This document shows positions 21,701 through 32,217 of a stretch of 52,841 nucleotides of DNA, in pieces. The stretch comes from Actinomortierella ambigua (lineage: Eukaryota > Mortierellomycota > Mortierellomycetes > Mortierellales > Mortierellaceae): NCBI GenBank assembly GCA_016098155.1, contig JAAAJB010000215.1, positions 1-52,841 of the forward strand, written 5' to 3'. The position numbers were made by a program, and so were the translations under genes. Each line of letters opens with the position of its first letter. Position 1 is the first letter of the stretch. Below the pieces are notes generated by a model. The model was not told the origin of the DNA and made no database searches. It saw only the letters and a list, made by a program, of their open reading frames with translations.

Positions 21701-24673
21701 GGAGATACGATGGCAATGTATTGATCACAAAGATATGTGCGAGCCGGTAGCCGAGAGCCATAGTGGCTGCATGCGAAGTCGGCTGAGCATTTCGGCTGGA
21801 AGAAGAGGGGGAAGAAGTGGTGCGAGGTGACGTGGAATGGCGCAGGTTCTTTGGAAGTGATGAGTGCCACGAAGCAACGCTGTCAAGAAGTGCCGTTACA
21901 AGATGTACATCGCGCGGCGCGACACCAGTCTTGAGGGCTGCAATCGACTGAAGAATCTTGAAGTAGCTGCAGAGGTGATAGTAGACAATGTCAAGGATTG
22001 GTGATTGGTTGCCTGGAAAATCCTTGGGCCGTGTGTCAAGGACAGGTCCAGATAAGTTTTTGAGTGGAACCTATCATGGCAATACAGAACGAATAAAAAA
22101 AGCAAAGAGCTCTTTCAGCATTCATGCTGGAAAATGTGTACCACTAAGCATGCTGCTATTTTTCTCATCGGACAGCTGCACAAGATCCACAGAAGAAGAG
22201 AAGAGTGGGGTGAGTAAGGCATACCAAAAGCATTTACTTACAATGGTTAGGCTACCCTTGCGGGTATGCAGGTGGTGCAGAATCTCGGCCCAAACGACCC
22301 CTCGCCATGTATTGCGAAGAGCAATGTCTGCAGGAGAGACTTTGTCTTGCTCGGCAATCTGGCGTGCTGTCTCGGCCAAGTTGATTTCTGATGCAGCGTG
22401 CAGCATCAGCTCAAGGGCTCGCCGATGCTCCTCCTCCTGGTGGGTAGCGGTAAGGTATGGCTGCATGATCAGGTACGCCTGGATGGAGGCAGCGCAGGGT
22501 GCAAGGTTGTCGAGAAGTGCGCGAGTTCGGCGATAAAATTCGGAGGCGAGCCCATCTAAATGCCCCGACCGAGTTGTCTCATCCGTGTACAGAGCCCCAA
22601 CAGTGCACATTGCATAAACAACGACGGCAGTGGAAGGATCCATCCGGTGGTAGAGTCGATTCCAAAACTCGGGATGATCTTCGTTCACCATGCGATGGAC
22701 TGGGTGCAAGTACTGCAGGTAGAGGATAATGAGGTGGCGTATCGTCTCAGGGCCTGGGCATGGCTCACTGTCATCTGGAGGTCCATGGTATGTATATATT
22801 GCTGGGTCGACGGCCTGTACGATGGCATCCAGCAGGATATTTGTTGGTGGACTTTCAGGCACATCGCTGACAACATCTTGACTTGGTGCCAGCAAAGTAG
22901 GGGAGGCTGGCTCCGTCGAAGGTGTCTCTTTCCTCCGCTTGGACGATAAGGCAGTGGTGGTAGAACTGCCAGGCGAGCCGCCCTTACGCTGGGAGGAGGG
23001 CGCAGACACGCCGCAGTTCTTCTTCTCTAAGATGATCACAAACGGCAATTGATGGGGAGGAACGCCGTGTCAGTGAGAGTGTTCGGGATGGAGAAAATGG
23101 TAGGTGACCTTACTACAGAGCATCTACTCGAGGCAACGCCTTTGAAAGGAAAAGGGGTTGTGCAAGCGGGTGAGGTGGGGGGTCCTTTGTTCAGTGAACA
23201 AGAGAAAAGAGGGCGGCAGTGGAGAATGCTCGAGAGGCTGTGTACGCAACGCAGGGCGAACACTCTGAAGCTTACAGCAGCATCCCCCCCCCAGACAGTG
23301 TCTGACAAAAAGGGACTAGTGGACTGTTCAAGAAGGGGAGAGGGGGTAATGCGTGTGTGTGTCGTATTCTAAGAGATGTGCATGCTACCGTGCAAAATAC
23401 AGAATAGCTACGAAAAAACAACACCCAACAAGCTGGGAAGGGGCGAGAAAAAGTGACGGGTGTAAAAAGAGTGATGGAGGGGCAGATGACCAGGTATGCG
23501 AAAGAACAAAACTATCCACAGCACTTCACTACTGGGCGAATGAAAGGGGTTTGAGTGAACGCCCAGCGCATAAGAATCGAGAGACTACGAGTCGTCCAGA
23601 GACGAGACCGACGAACAAAAATAATAATAACTAGACGCAAAGTGGAATGAGGGGCAAAGGAAGCATCGAGACCAACGGCGGGGGAGAGGCACGGAAGAAA
23701 TAGAAGCAGGAGTTCACCACCCCCGTTTGCTGTTTGGAACGACCACATCCTAATCCCGATCCTCATCCTCACCCACATCCCCACCCACATCCCCACCCCC
23801 ATCTGCCAGCCAATACGCGGTGCAGCCATATGTCCGAGTTTGTCCAACCACGAAGGAGTAGTGTGTTCGATGAACGAGCAGGAATTGGATAGACGCTGTC
23901 ATACGTCTACAACATAGCAGAGACATGTCGAGTTGTACCTTCTCCAACTCACTCGTCAGCTTACTCACACACTGTGATTGTCGCCCTCCCCTGCGAAAGA
24001 AGGGGAGGGAAAGGAGATCTCCATCGATGCTAGACAGGGGTGTGTGTTGTGTGTTGTGTGTTTGTATGAGGCCATGCACGAGCGCATCTGTACTCTCTTG
24101 CTGCTCGGTACGAGCGCATGCAATCATTGTGTGCTTCTCTTCCCTGTTGTCTCTCCCTTCCATACCATTCCCTTCCTTGCTCCATCTACTTTACAGCTCT
24201 GTCCCTATCGTCCCTAAATGGACATAGACGACTGGTTCAAAGGGCTTCGCAGCGAAACGAGGTGTCCAATAAAAAAAAAATGGACTTTTCAGTCATTTTA
24301 GGCGCGGGCACGCTCTTCGATTGTAAACTTCCTATCAGGTACAGATCCACCTGTCGCTTTGAGGTCAAGGTGGCAGGGAAGAGTCTTCGTCGTACATAGT
24401 TGGTCACTACACCTTTTCCCACTTTCCTCCCTCAAATTCCTTTCTAGAAGTCAATGTTAACGAAAACGAACAGACCATGAGGTCTGAGCAAAGACAAAAA
24501 AGCATAGTCTTGTTTTCAGCGCGGGAAAACAGAAAGAGAGTTTGAACAACCCGTGCGAGTCCGCCCAACAGCGCACAATCAAGAACACTGCCTTAACTCG
24601 AAGAAGAAAGCAGTAGAGGCACGCAGAGTAAAGCACACATACAAGCACACAGCCGACGAGAGAGAGAGAGATG

Positions 24674-24726
<53 letters not shown>

Positions 24727-25391
24727 GGAAGCAAATCTGTTGGTGAAAAGGCGTGGACAACCGGGACATTTTGAAGTTTGGCGACGCCTCGATAACCTGC
24801 ATTGCGTATCCGCTGCGATAGATATCAATGATCTGGATCCAAGAGAAGAAAGAGTTGAGAAGGGGTCCCTTGTGGAAGGATTGTGATTGTATGTGGTACG
24901 TGGGAGAGAACGCGTTATGTGCCTTTGTGCGGTATCCCAAGAGACGGGTACAATTAGGAAAGAAGGGAGGAAACAAGGGAGGATGGGAGGATAGGGAGAA
25001 GGTCCATGCCTTGCATGGCTGGTTGATATGGACGGTTGGTTGCATGGAGCATGTGTGGATGCACTGCGACATGATACGATGCAGCCGGTCGCGCAAGCTT
25101 ACTTGTGGAACGTGGTTTCGAGGCAAGGCCTGAAGCAAGGGCCGATGGCGTCGACAAGGACGAGGACGAGGACGAGGATGAGGACGGAGGGGTCACTGAC
25201 GAGGACGAAGACGAAGACACCGGGCCCTTAATGGTAGCTTGGTTAGGCAGAACTATGTACTGGCACTGCAGACCGAACGCTTTGCAGCGAGCACATGGTT
25301 CTTGCCCATTGCACTTTATTTTTTGCACACGACAGTGCGAGCAGCCCTTGTAGATCTTGAGCAGGTTTGATGGCGGGATTGGCTCAAACAT
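18685..25391 (-). CDS. Zn2Cys6 fungal transcription factor with long disordered tail
   Basis: Four exons close in phase: 25391-25103, 23026-22242, 22070-21329 and 21188-18685, giving about 1,439 aa. Exon 1 carries a complete binuclear zinc cluster, C17-X2-C20-X6-C27-X5-C33-X2-C36-X6-C43. A Ser-rich linker leads over the junction into a basic KKKN segment. Exons 2-3 hold a fungal transcription-factor middle homology region (IRHLIILYLQYLHPVHRMV, LDGLASEFYRRTRALLDNLAPCAASIQAYLIMQPYL, the usual helical repressor/activation fold). Exon 4 is an 834-residue Ser/Pro/His-rich tail ending in poly-Gln. The family binds CGG-containing sites as dimers; target genes are unknown. Intron 1 is about 2.1 kb, far longer than the others, so a missed internal exon cannot be excluded. 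ATG 25391 lies 16 codons before the first cysteine. Confidence 0.88.
18721..18793. repeat. Poly-glutamine-coding CAA/CAG repeat at the end of the Zn2Cys6 gene
   Basis: TTG/CTG triplets on the plus strand read as CAA/CAG on the coding strand and give about 20 glutamines in a row, then a His-Gln stretch, just before the stop codon. CAA units are interspersed with CAG. Confidence 0.97.
23027..25102 (-). other. Long first intron of the Zn2Cys6 gene
   Basis: Its donor is ACAA|GTAAGC (25102) and its acceptor ATCTTAG (23027), with matching phase. It contains a GA microsatellite at 24658-24727, several T/C- and A-rich stretches and no ORF with recognisable protein features on either strand. At about 2.1 kb it is roughly 15 times the usual intron here. 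It may hold regulatory DNA, an alternative promoter, a non-coding RNA or an unrecognised micro-exon; nothing in the sequence decides between them. Confidence 0.65.
24658..24727. repeat. (GA)n microsatellite inside the long intron
   Basis: A nearly pure GA run of about 70 nt, interrupted by a few single bases (GATGGA, GAAAGA). Similar purine tracts occur in the upstream region of the same gene. Confidence 0.95.
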
Positions 25392-28232
25392 TCCAGTGTC
25401 GAGAGAGCATGGCGAGTCTGCTCGGACGAATGATGGAGGACTTGAGCGTGAGCAAGCGAATGACTAGCTGGCGATAGTTGAATGAAAGCGTCGGATGGAT
25501 GAGAGAAGAGAGGGGGGTAGGGTTCAGTTGGTTTGAGCACCGATAGCGAGGAGTCGGGAGAGCGAGGATGTGTAGTGCCCTGTATAGTTGGACGACCAGA
25601 CTGAAGAGTGAGAGGAGGAGGAGGCCAGTAGTGAAAGCGGCAGAGGGCGAGAGAGTGAGGGTATGTGTGTGGGTTGTTTGTGTGAGTGTGGGTTTGAGAG
25701 AGCAAAGGAGAGAGAGAAAGGTGAGTGAGCGAGAGGTGGTGAGAGGAGAGAGAGAAAGGCAGAGAGACAAAGAAAACAGAAGAGAGGAGGAGAGAGAAGA
25801 ATAGAAAGAGAAAAAGAGTGAAAGAGAGAGACCGTGCTACCGAGAACACGAACGAGCCAAGAGAGAACTGGAATGGATGTCACCTCGTTGGTCCGTTCCC
25901 CTTCTCCTCCTCGCTCTATTCGCTCGTTATCTTTGCCCTTGCTCTCTCTGTCGCTGAGCGACACTTGAGAAGGAGAGAGGGGATTGTGTGAGACCTGCGA
26001 ACTCTGACTACTCTGCCATCAATAACGAAACTGTGTTTGAATCAAGAATATTGAGTTTGATTCGTTCATGTCAATTCACGACCTGGAAGGAAATGAATCA
26101 GGCCAGCATGGTTATTGCTGGTATTGGTATTGTTGTTGTTGTTGTTGGTGCTGTTGTTGATATTGTTTTTGTTGCTGTTGTTGTGTCCCTGTTGGAATAG
26201 GTGCAAAAAAAACGAGAGGGTGTGTTTTGGTCTGGGAACTGGCGTCGTTTTCGCGTTTTATCTTTCTCTTCCTCTACGCACCCTTCAGTTCCAACGGCTA
26301 TTGGAGAGGTTTCGAGCCGTTGGAGGGGAAGGGGTAATATGTGATGGGTGGTGATCGTGACTAGGCTAAGGATAGGACTCTCGAATGTAATAAAGTCATC
26401 CAGAGTAGTCCTTCATGAAGGCGGGAGAACTCGATAGCGTGGGGAAGGGAGAACAACGAAGAACAGCTATGGTTCGCAGTTGTTGTCAGAAAGTAATAGG
26501 AAGGAGAAGGAGAGAAGGAAGGATGGAAGGAAAAAAAGGGAAAAAAAGGAAGGGGAGGGGGTGTGTGTTGTGTTTGCACTGAATAGCAGGACCACATTTT
26601 AGAGAAAAAAGAAAAAAGAAAAAAAAAACAGGGTGGGTGGTGAAAAGAAGAAAAAGGACACAGGCCAACCAAGAGGAGGAAGGGTGCCTCGGGGGAGAAG
26701 GGAAGAACAGGTATTGAAAATAGGCACTCAGGCGCAATACAAACAAGACAAACGTTGTGCGATGTTTGTGAAGGCTAGACACACGCACACACACACACAC
26801 TTTACTTCATGCTTTTTTTTTAGTCACCGCTCTGTCCCCTCGTTTTCATGTCGCGAGGTGATAAATGTGCGTGTGTCGTCAGTTATGGCTGTATGATAAT
26901 CGGACCATGCATCCATTACTGTGGTGTGTGGAAGGACCCTGCTATCTGCTGTGTCGCACAATGGAATTGCGAGAGAGTGGCAAGAGGGGAGGGGGGCGGG
27001 CAGGCAATGGGTGCAGAGCTCGTGCATGGAATCAACCATTTGAACATTTCGAGGGTGGTAGCGATGACAAAGACAGTGGGAATAGTGTGGGAGCGTACCT
27101 CGGATATGTGGATCACGTAGGGCCGGGCAGATAGCAGGGATTTTAGAATTGTTTATTCTTTCGGAAGGGAGGAAATTTGTCGGGTGAGGGGATGGGGTGG
27201 CGATGGAGGGTGCAAAAAATAAAAGGCCGATGGGAGCGAATGATGGAGAGAGAAAAAAAAAGAGAGCAGGAAGTGAGGGGGAGAGAGAGAGGGGAGAGGG
27301 AGAGAGAGGGAGGGAGAGTAAAAAAAAAACAACATATGGTGACCACGCGGCGGTGTTTACTAGAGGACTGCTTTACTGGGTGACCCCTCCTTGCTTTGCA
27401 GATTTTATGCGTTTGTACAAAGAAGCAGACCATGCACCGCGCTCCATGCTTTTATAGTCTATCTTTCGGTTGGTACTTAAGAATCAAAGTCACAACCAGT
27501 GGGGGACACAACACAGCACCATTGCTGAGCGCCGTGTAGGGTGCGCTACCCACCACACCCACTGTTGTATCACCGATCCATCTCATGCCACTTTGTCCAT
27601 AATGTGCGGGAGAAGTTGATGTTACTTTTGGTGGTCGTCGTGGTGGTCGCCGTGATTGTGATACAGAGGGAGGGAGAGAGTCTCTGACTACCACATGTCT
27701 CTGATAGTCCTAGTGGGGGCAATTGACGTGTGCAGGGTGGGTGATGCCGAGGACACGATGTAGCACGGGTGCTTCAACGGCTAGTAGCTCCTTTGCGCTC
27801 TGCCAGAGCACGCCGATCGGGCCAGAACAATGAGGGACCCAATTATGGCTGCAGACCATTCTGCCACCCAGTCCAGTGGCTTTTCCTCCCAGCAGCAGCA
27901 GGAACACCTGCCGCACCCTTCTACTTCTACACTTTCACCCCACACCTGCCCCGACTTGCTCGTTTCTCTCTCCTTTATACTGATCAGTTCCTACATCCTC
28001 CTCCCCCCACCACCTCCATTGCTGTCTTCCATCGAGCACTCTCCATTCGTCTTTGCCTACTTCCGGATCAGCCCATACAAACCCCCGCATCACCCCTTCT
28101 GCCCCCCCTCCACTCCTCGTCCCCCTGCATCACTCTCTCTCTCTCTTTCTCTCTCTTCCTCTCCTTCCTCTCCTTCCTCTCCTTCCTCTCCCCTCTCCCC
28201 TCCTCGAGGCATAACAGTTTTCTGTGCATTCA
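25392..28232. promoter_or_regulatory. Divergent intergenic region between the Zn2Cys6 gene and MME1
   Basis: 2.8 kb with no supported gene. The plus strand is purine-rich at 25600-25850, 26490-26720 and 27180-27320, so it is pyrimidine-rich when read towards the Zn2Cys6 gene. From about 27900 to 28205 the plus strand becomes strongly pyrimidine-rich, ending in (TC)n and TCCTC repeats about 28 nt before the MME1 ATG. Other repeats: GTT-type triplets at 26128-26190 and (AC)n at 26779-26801. Two promoters reading outward from this region are inferred. Several ORFs of 60-140 codons are present but biased in composition. Confidence 0.55.
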
Positions 28233-30231
28233 ATGTCGTCTGACGACAGTGCCCCTGCAACGGCACCCTCATCCCATAGCAGCACTTCCGTCTCGCAGAT
28301 CCACCCGTCTTCATTCACGCCGTCCCCAGCTCTCAAGAAGTCCTTGCCCCCAGTCCTGGCCAATAAGGATGAGCTTCAGGAACAGGATCCTCCCTACATT
28401 GATGTAATTACCATGAAACCCCTTGGCCTTTTGGAAATGCACCCATGGGCATTACAGTGGAGCACCCGACTTGCTACGCTACGCAACGACACTGACGTGT
28501 CTACCAGGATGCGATAATTGATCACTGCGCTGGATAAAATGCTGACCCGCATCTGTTCTTCTCCTTCAACAACAACAAACAAATAGGTGCTGATCGCTGG
28601 TGGTATGGGAGGCACTCTGGCCGACTTCATGATGCACAGGTACGCAGAGAAACAGGAAGAAAGGCGTGGGATGGATCCGATGTGGATCAGCTATGGCTTG
28701 GTTGTCCACTTTGCTCTCGACCAGTATTGCAGCGTGCCTCTCTAACGATCTTGGCGGATTCTATTGTGTCTGATCTGCACATCGAACCATACCATGCCAT
28801 TTTGCAGTGTCGACACGGTCAAGACACGCCTGCAGGGACAGCCAGCCGTCAACCCGCCGAAATACCACAACATGATCCATGCGTATAGCACCATCTTGCG
28901 CGAGGAGGGCGTGTCGAGAGGCCTGTACAGCGGTGTAGCACCAGCCATGACGGGATCCCGTAAGAACAAACTCCTTCCCCTCCCTTCGCCCAGTTGTGCC
29001 CGTCTGTATTTGGCAATATTGATCGTTACTCACACTCCTCCCTCCCTCCCTCCCTTACTTACCCACGGAGTTGAGCCAAATCGAACCAATCCCCGCCTTT
29101 TGTCCCTCTCATCCTGGGCTCAGCCATGAACCCCACTCCCCTTGCCCTAACCCATTGATCCAGACTCACCAACTCTTTCTGCCTCTCTCTCTCCCTCTCT
29201 CTCTTCTGATTTTCAAACGGACCTAACAACGACAACAAAGTACCCGGCACCACTCTCTACTTCGGAACATATGAATATACCAAGCGGACACTGACTGCCG
29301 CTGGAGTTCCCGACACACTTGCCCATCTGGCAGGAGGATCGCTCGGCGACCTCTGCGCCTCCTTCATCTATGTCCCATCGGAAGTGCTCAAGACGCGCAT
29401 GCAGTTACAAGGACGTTACAACAACCCTTCGTTCATCAGTGGATACAACTACAAAAACACTTGGCATGCACTTCAGATGATCGTTAAATACGACGGCGTA
29501 GGCGCTTTGTTCCAGGGATACCGGGCTACTCTTATGCGAGATGTTCCCTTCTCTGCCCTCCAGTTTGCATTTTACGGTACGTGTGTTCTTCCTACCCATC
29601 TGCAATGTCCCATACAGAGAAACGCCGGCGTCGCAATGATCAGCTACTTTCAGTGAGCTTACATCAATTTACCCGCTCGCCCTATCTTTTTCATCTAGAA
29701 AAATTCAAGGTCATGGCAAAAGCATGGGAGAACCGACCGGATGGCCAGATGTCTGTTCACATCGAGACGACCTGTGGTGCTGTTGCAGGTGGTCTTGCTG
29801 GCTTCTTAACTACTCCTCTTGATGTCATGAAGACACTACTTCAGACACAAGTCAAGCGACCCTCCTCCTCGGCAGCGTCCTCATCATCATCGGGCGCCTC
29901 TTCTGTAAGATTATCTGCTTGAATGATATGCCCCTGCAGTTCCATCATGTTTGACGTCAACTAATCAGCGCACCACCTTTTTTATTGTCATCAATCTTAG
30001 GGCGCAACAATACCAACAGGAACACCTGTCAAATATTACACGGGCATCTGGGATGGACTGAAGTGGAACCTGAAGCACCATGGCGTGATTGGCGGTCTGT
30101 TCAGAGGTGTTGGCCCGAGAGTGTTCTGGACCTCCCTGCAAAGCGCCCTGATGTTTGTGTTCTACGAACAGGCACTTCACTTGCAAGAGAACATGCGGTA
30201 TTTTAAGCAATGGCCCTACAACTCGAGCTAG
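28233..30231 (+). CDS. MME1: Mitochondrial carrier, Mme1-like (magnesium exporter) family
   Basis: Six exons, 28233-28403, 28587-28639, 28808-28959, 29241-29576, 29699-29904 and 30001-30231, give 382 aa with every phase matching. The three tandem carrier repeats are clear. The first signature is [12 protein letters not shown], with the usual Pro replaced, as in yeast Mme1. The second is [15 protein letters not shown] followed by SGYNYKNT. The third is [13 protein letters not shown], where the usual Arg is Leu. [16 protein letters not shown] and [15 protein letters not shown] also match the Mme1 subgroup. The protein should span the inner mitochondrial membrane six times; yeast Mme1 exports Mg2+ from the matrix. 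A Ser/Pro-rich N-terminus of about 55 residues precedes the first helix. Intron 3 ends in AAG rather than CAG/TAG. RRP40 follows in the same direction 649 nt downstream. Confidence 0.93.
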
Positions 30232-30880
30232 GCGATCAGAAGAGAAATAGAATGAGGAGATATGGCATTCCTTGTGTATTGACCGCAAGCGATGGCCATC
30301 TCATCATTACGTTTTGTCCTCTCGGTCCTGCCTCTCTCCAGGAGGAGGGCCGCTCTCTCGATCACCGCTCCTACTCCTCACCCACAACGCCAAAAGAAAG
30401 CAGACAAACATAACCAGAAACGACCTAATGGCTTCTGTCATGGAGCAGTAGACGCGACCGCTTTCTTGACTTAATTGGTTGCTTTATATCCCCTCACATC
30501 TATCCTCGTACCGTTTCGTACCCTTTCCTGTTGCATGATATATTCTTTTGTTTTTTGTTCGTAGATTCCTTCTTTTTCCTTTTTTTTAAAAAAAAACCCC
30601 TCCGTGACTGTCTTTGTGCCCTCAAAACAACAGAGATGCAGCCTTCTTTTTTTGAATGCATTTCGCTTCTACAAACTTCATCCTCTCAGTCCGCGACACC
30701 ACGCACACAATAGCATTGAGCTCCAGGCAGCAACTTCCTGAAGGAACAAGACAATAACACTGCTCGAAAAAAAAGAAACGTGTCCAACTGCACGTTTACA
30801 CATTTTGACACCCGCCCCATTCCAGTTTGCTCGGCAGACTCTATTCTCGACAAGGGAGGTTTTGCGCAAAAGATAAGGTC
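30232..30880 (+). other. MME1-RRP40 intergenic region
   Basis: 649 nt holding the MME1 3' untranslated region and the RRP40 promoter. It shows T-rich and A-rich runs near 30540-30600 and no recognisable gene or clear TATA box. Confidence 0.55.
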
Positions 30881-31962
30881 ATGGCGCCAAAGAACAAAAA
30901 GGGACAGGCAGATGCTGCGGACGAATCAACATCGGCACCCACATTAAGAGTTATCCTGCCAGGCGATCAATTGCCGCCACATGAAGCTAATCTACCCACG
31001 GGACAAGACGAGGATGCAGTATCGATGATGATTGATCAACGGGCGCCACCCACGATCAAGCTCGGACCAGGCCTGACACCGATGGACGATGACACTATCA
31101 TCTCTGTCAAGGCCGGTGTCCTGAATCACACGGATATAGGAAATCGGTGGTGGGTCGAGAGCAATCAGCGGCGGGTATGTCTTCGCTCCTTTCCCCTCTC
31201 ACCCGTACTTTCGAATATCCGAATCACAAAAAAATGAACAAGGCTCCACCGTGCTTACTTACCCTTTCCATTTCTTCTTTTTTTTCCCTCCTGTTTCTTG
31301 CGGATAGTATGTGGCAGCACCTGGCGAGTCGGTCATCGGCATCGTGACGGGCAAGACGGGAGAGCACTACAAGATGGACATTGGCACAGCCCAGCCGGCC
31401 TTATTACCAGTGCTTGCCTTTGAGAATGCTACGAAGAAGAACCGACCCAACTTCAATGTAACGTCTACTTCCTTCATGCCTTCAGAAAAAAAAAGGGGGG
31501 GGGGAGGGTGGAAGATCATCTACTTCCCGCCCCCCTAGAAAGGGGGACGGAAATGTATGCAACACTGACACGCTCTGTTTGTTTTGTTTGCTTCACCCAT
31601 AGATTGGAGATCTGCTCTACTGTCGAGTAGCAATGGCGAACAAGGACATGGAAGCGGAGCTGGACTGTGTAAATCCGACAACAGGCAAATCGGACGGGTT
31701 TGGCGAGCTGAAGGGCGGGTTTGCGTTCAAGGTGTCGTTGGGTCTGGCGCGGCGGTTATTGGACCCACGACAAGCGGTTGTGTTGCGGGAACTGGGCAAG
31801 CATTTCCCGTTTGAGACGGCGGTCGGCATGAATGGCAAGGTGTGGATCAACTCGGCGTCGACGGCTCATACGATCCTGATTGCGAATGCGATCAAGAACT
31901 CGGAGTTTTTGAGCACGGCCCAATGTCAGAGCATGGTCAAGAAGATGGTCGAAAGGATTTGA
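30881..31962 (+). CDS. RRP40: RNA exosome cap subunit Rrp40 (EXOSC3)
   Basis: Three exons, 30881-31174, 31308-31457 and 31603-31962, close in phase and give 267 aa. Residues 25-95 hold the N-terminal domain (LPGDQLPP, LGPGL, VKAGVL). Residues 99-150 are the S1 domain (YVAAPGESVIGIVTGKTGEHYKMDIG, ATKKNRPN) and continue into IGDLLYCRV-MANKDMEAEL. The C-terminal KH domain carries the GxNG motif of this family at 223-226 (FETAVGMNGKVWI). Rrp40 is one of three RNA-binding cap proteins of the nine-subunit exosome core in nucleus and cytoplasm and guides RNA to the Rrp44/Rrp6 nucleases. Length and domain order are normal. Introns are 133 and 145 nt. Confidence 0.96.
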
Positions 31963-32217
31963 GAAGCATAGGAGAGAGGGCCTATTAAAAAAAAATTACA
32001 CGCCTCGCGCTACACACATATTCACACACCTGTTACTGTATTTGCATTTGCATTTGGATCACGACTCCATAAACTTGTCCCCCCTTCCCAATCAAAAGTA
32101 GAAGTGGAAGGTCTGCTATTCGCTTCATTTCTCTATCTCTATCTCTATTTCTTTCTTCTTTTTTTTTCATTGGAAATCCAAGCGAAGGAGGCCCTAAAGC
32201 CAAAGTATCAAACAATC
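31963..32217. other. Convergent RRP40/GBD-FH3 3' spacer
   Basis: 255 nt between two stop codons. It has an A9 run at 31987-31995 and TTTGCATTTGCATTTGG near 32040-32056, a short direct repeat. Both 3' untranslated regions must fit or overlap here. Confidence 0.5.

Noticed and set aside
27452..27916. Minus-strand ORFs of 68-80 codons between the Zn2Cys6 gene and MME1
   Set aside because: The 80-codon frame has no ATG at its start, only GTG, and no family is recognised; likely chance frames in the divergent promoter.
27830..28243. Plus-strand ORFs overlapping the MME1 leader (Ser/Pro-rich)
   Set aside because: They arise from CT-rich leader sequence and end before or out of frame with the carrier; no carrier similarity.
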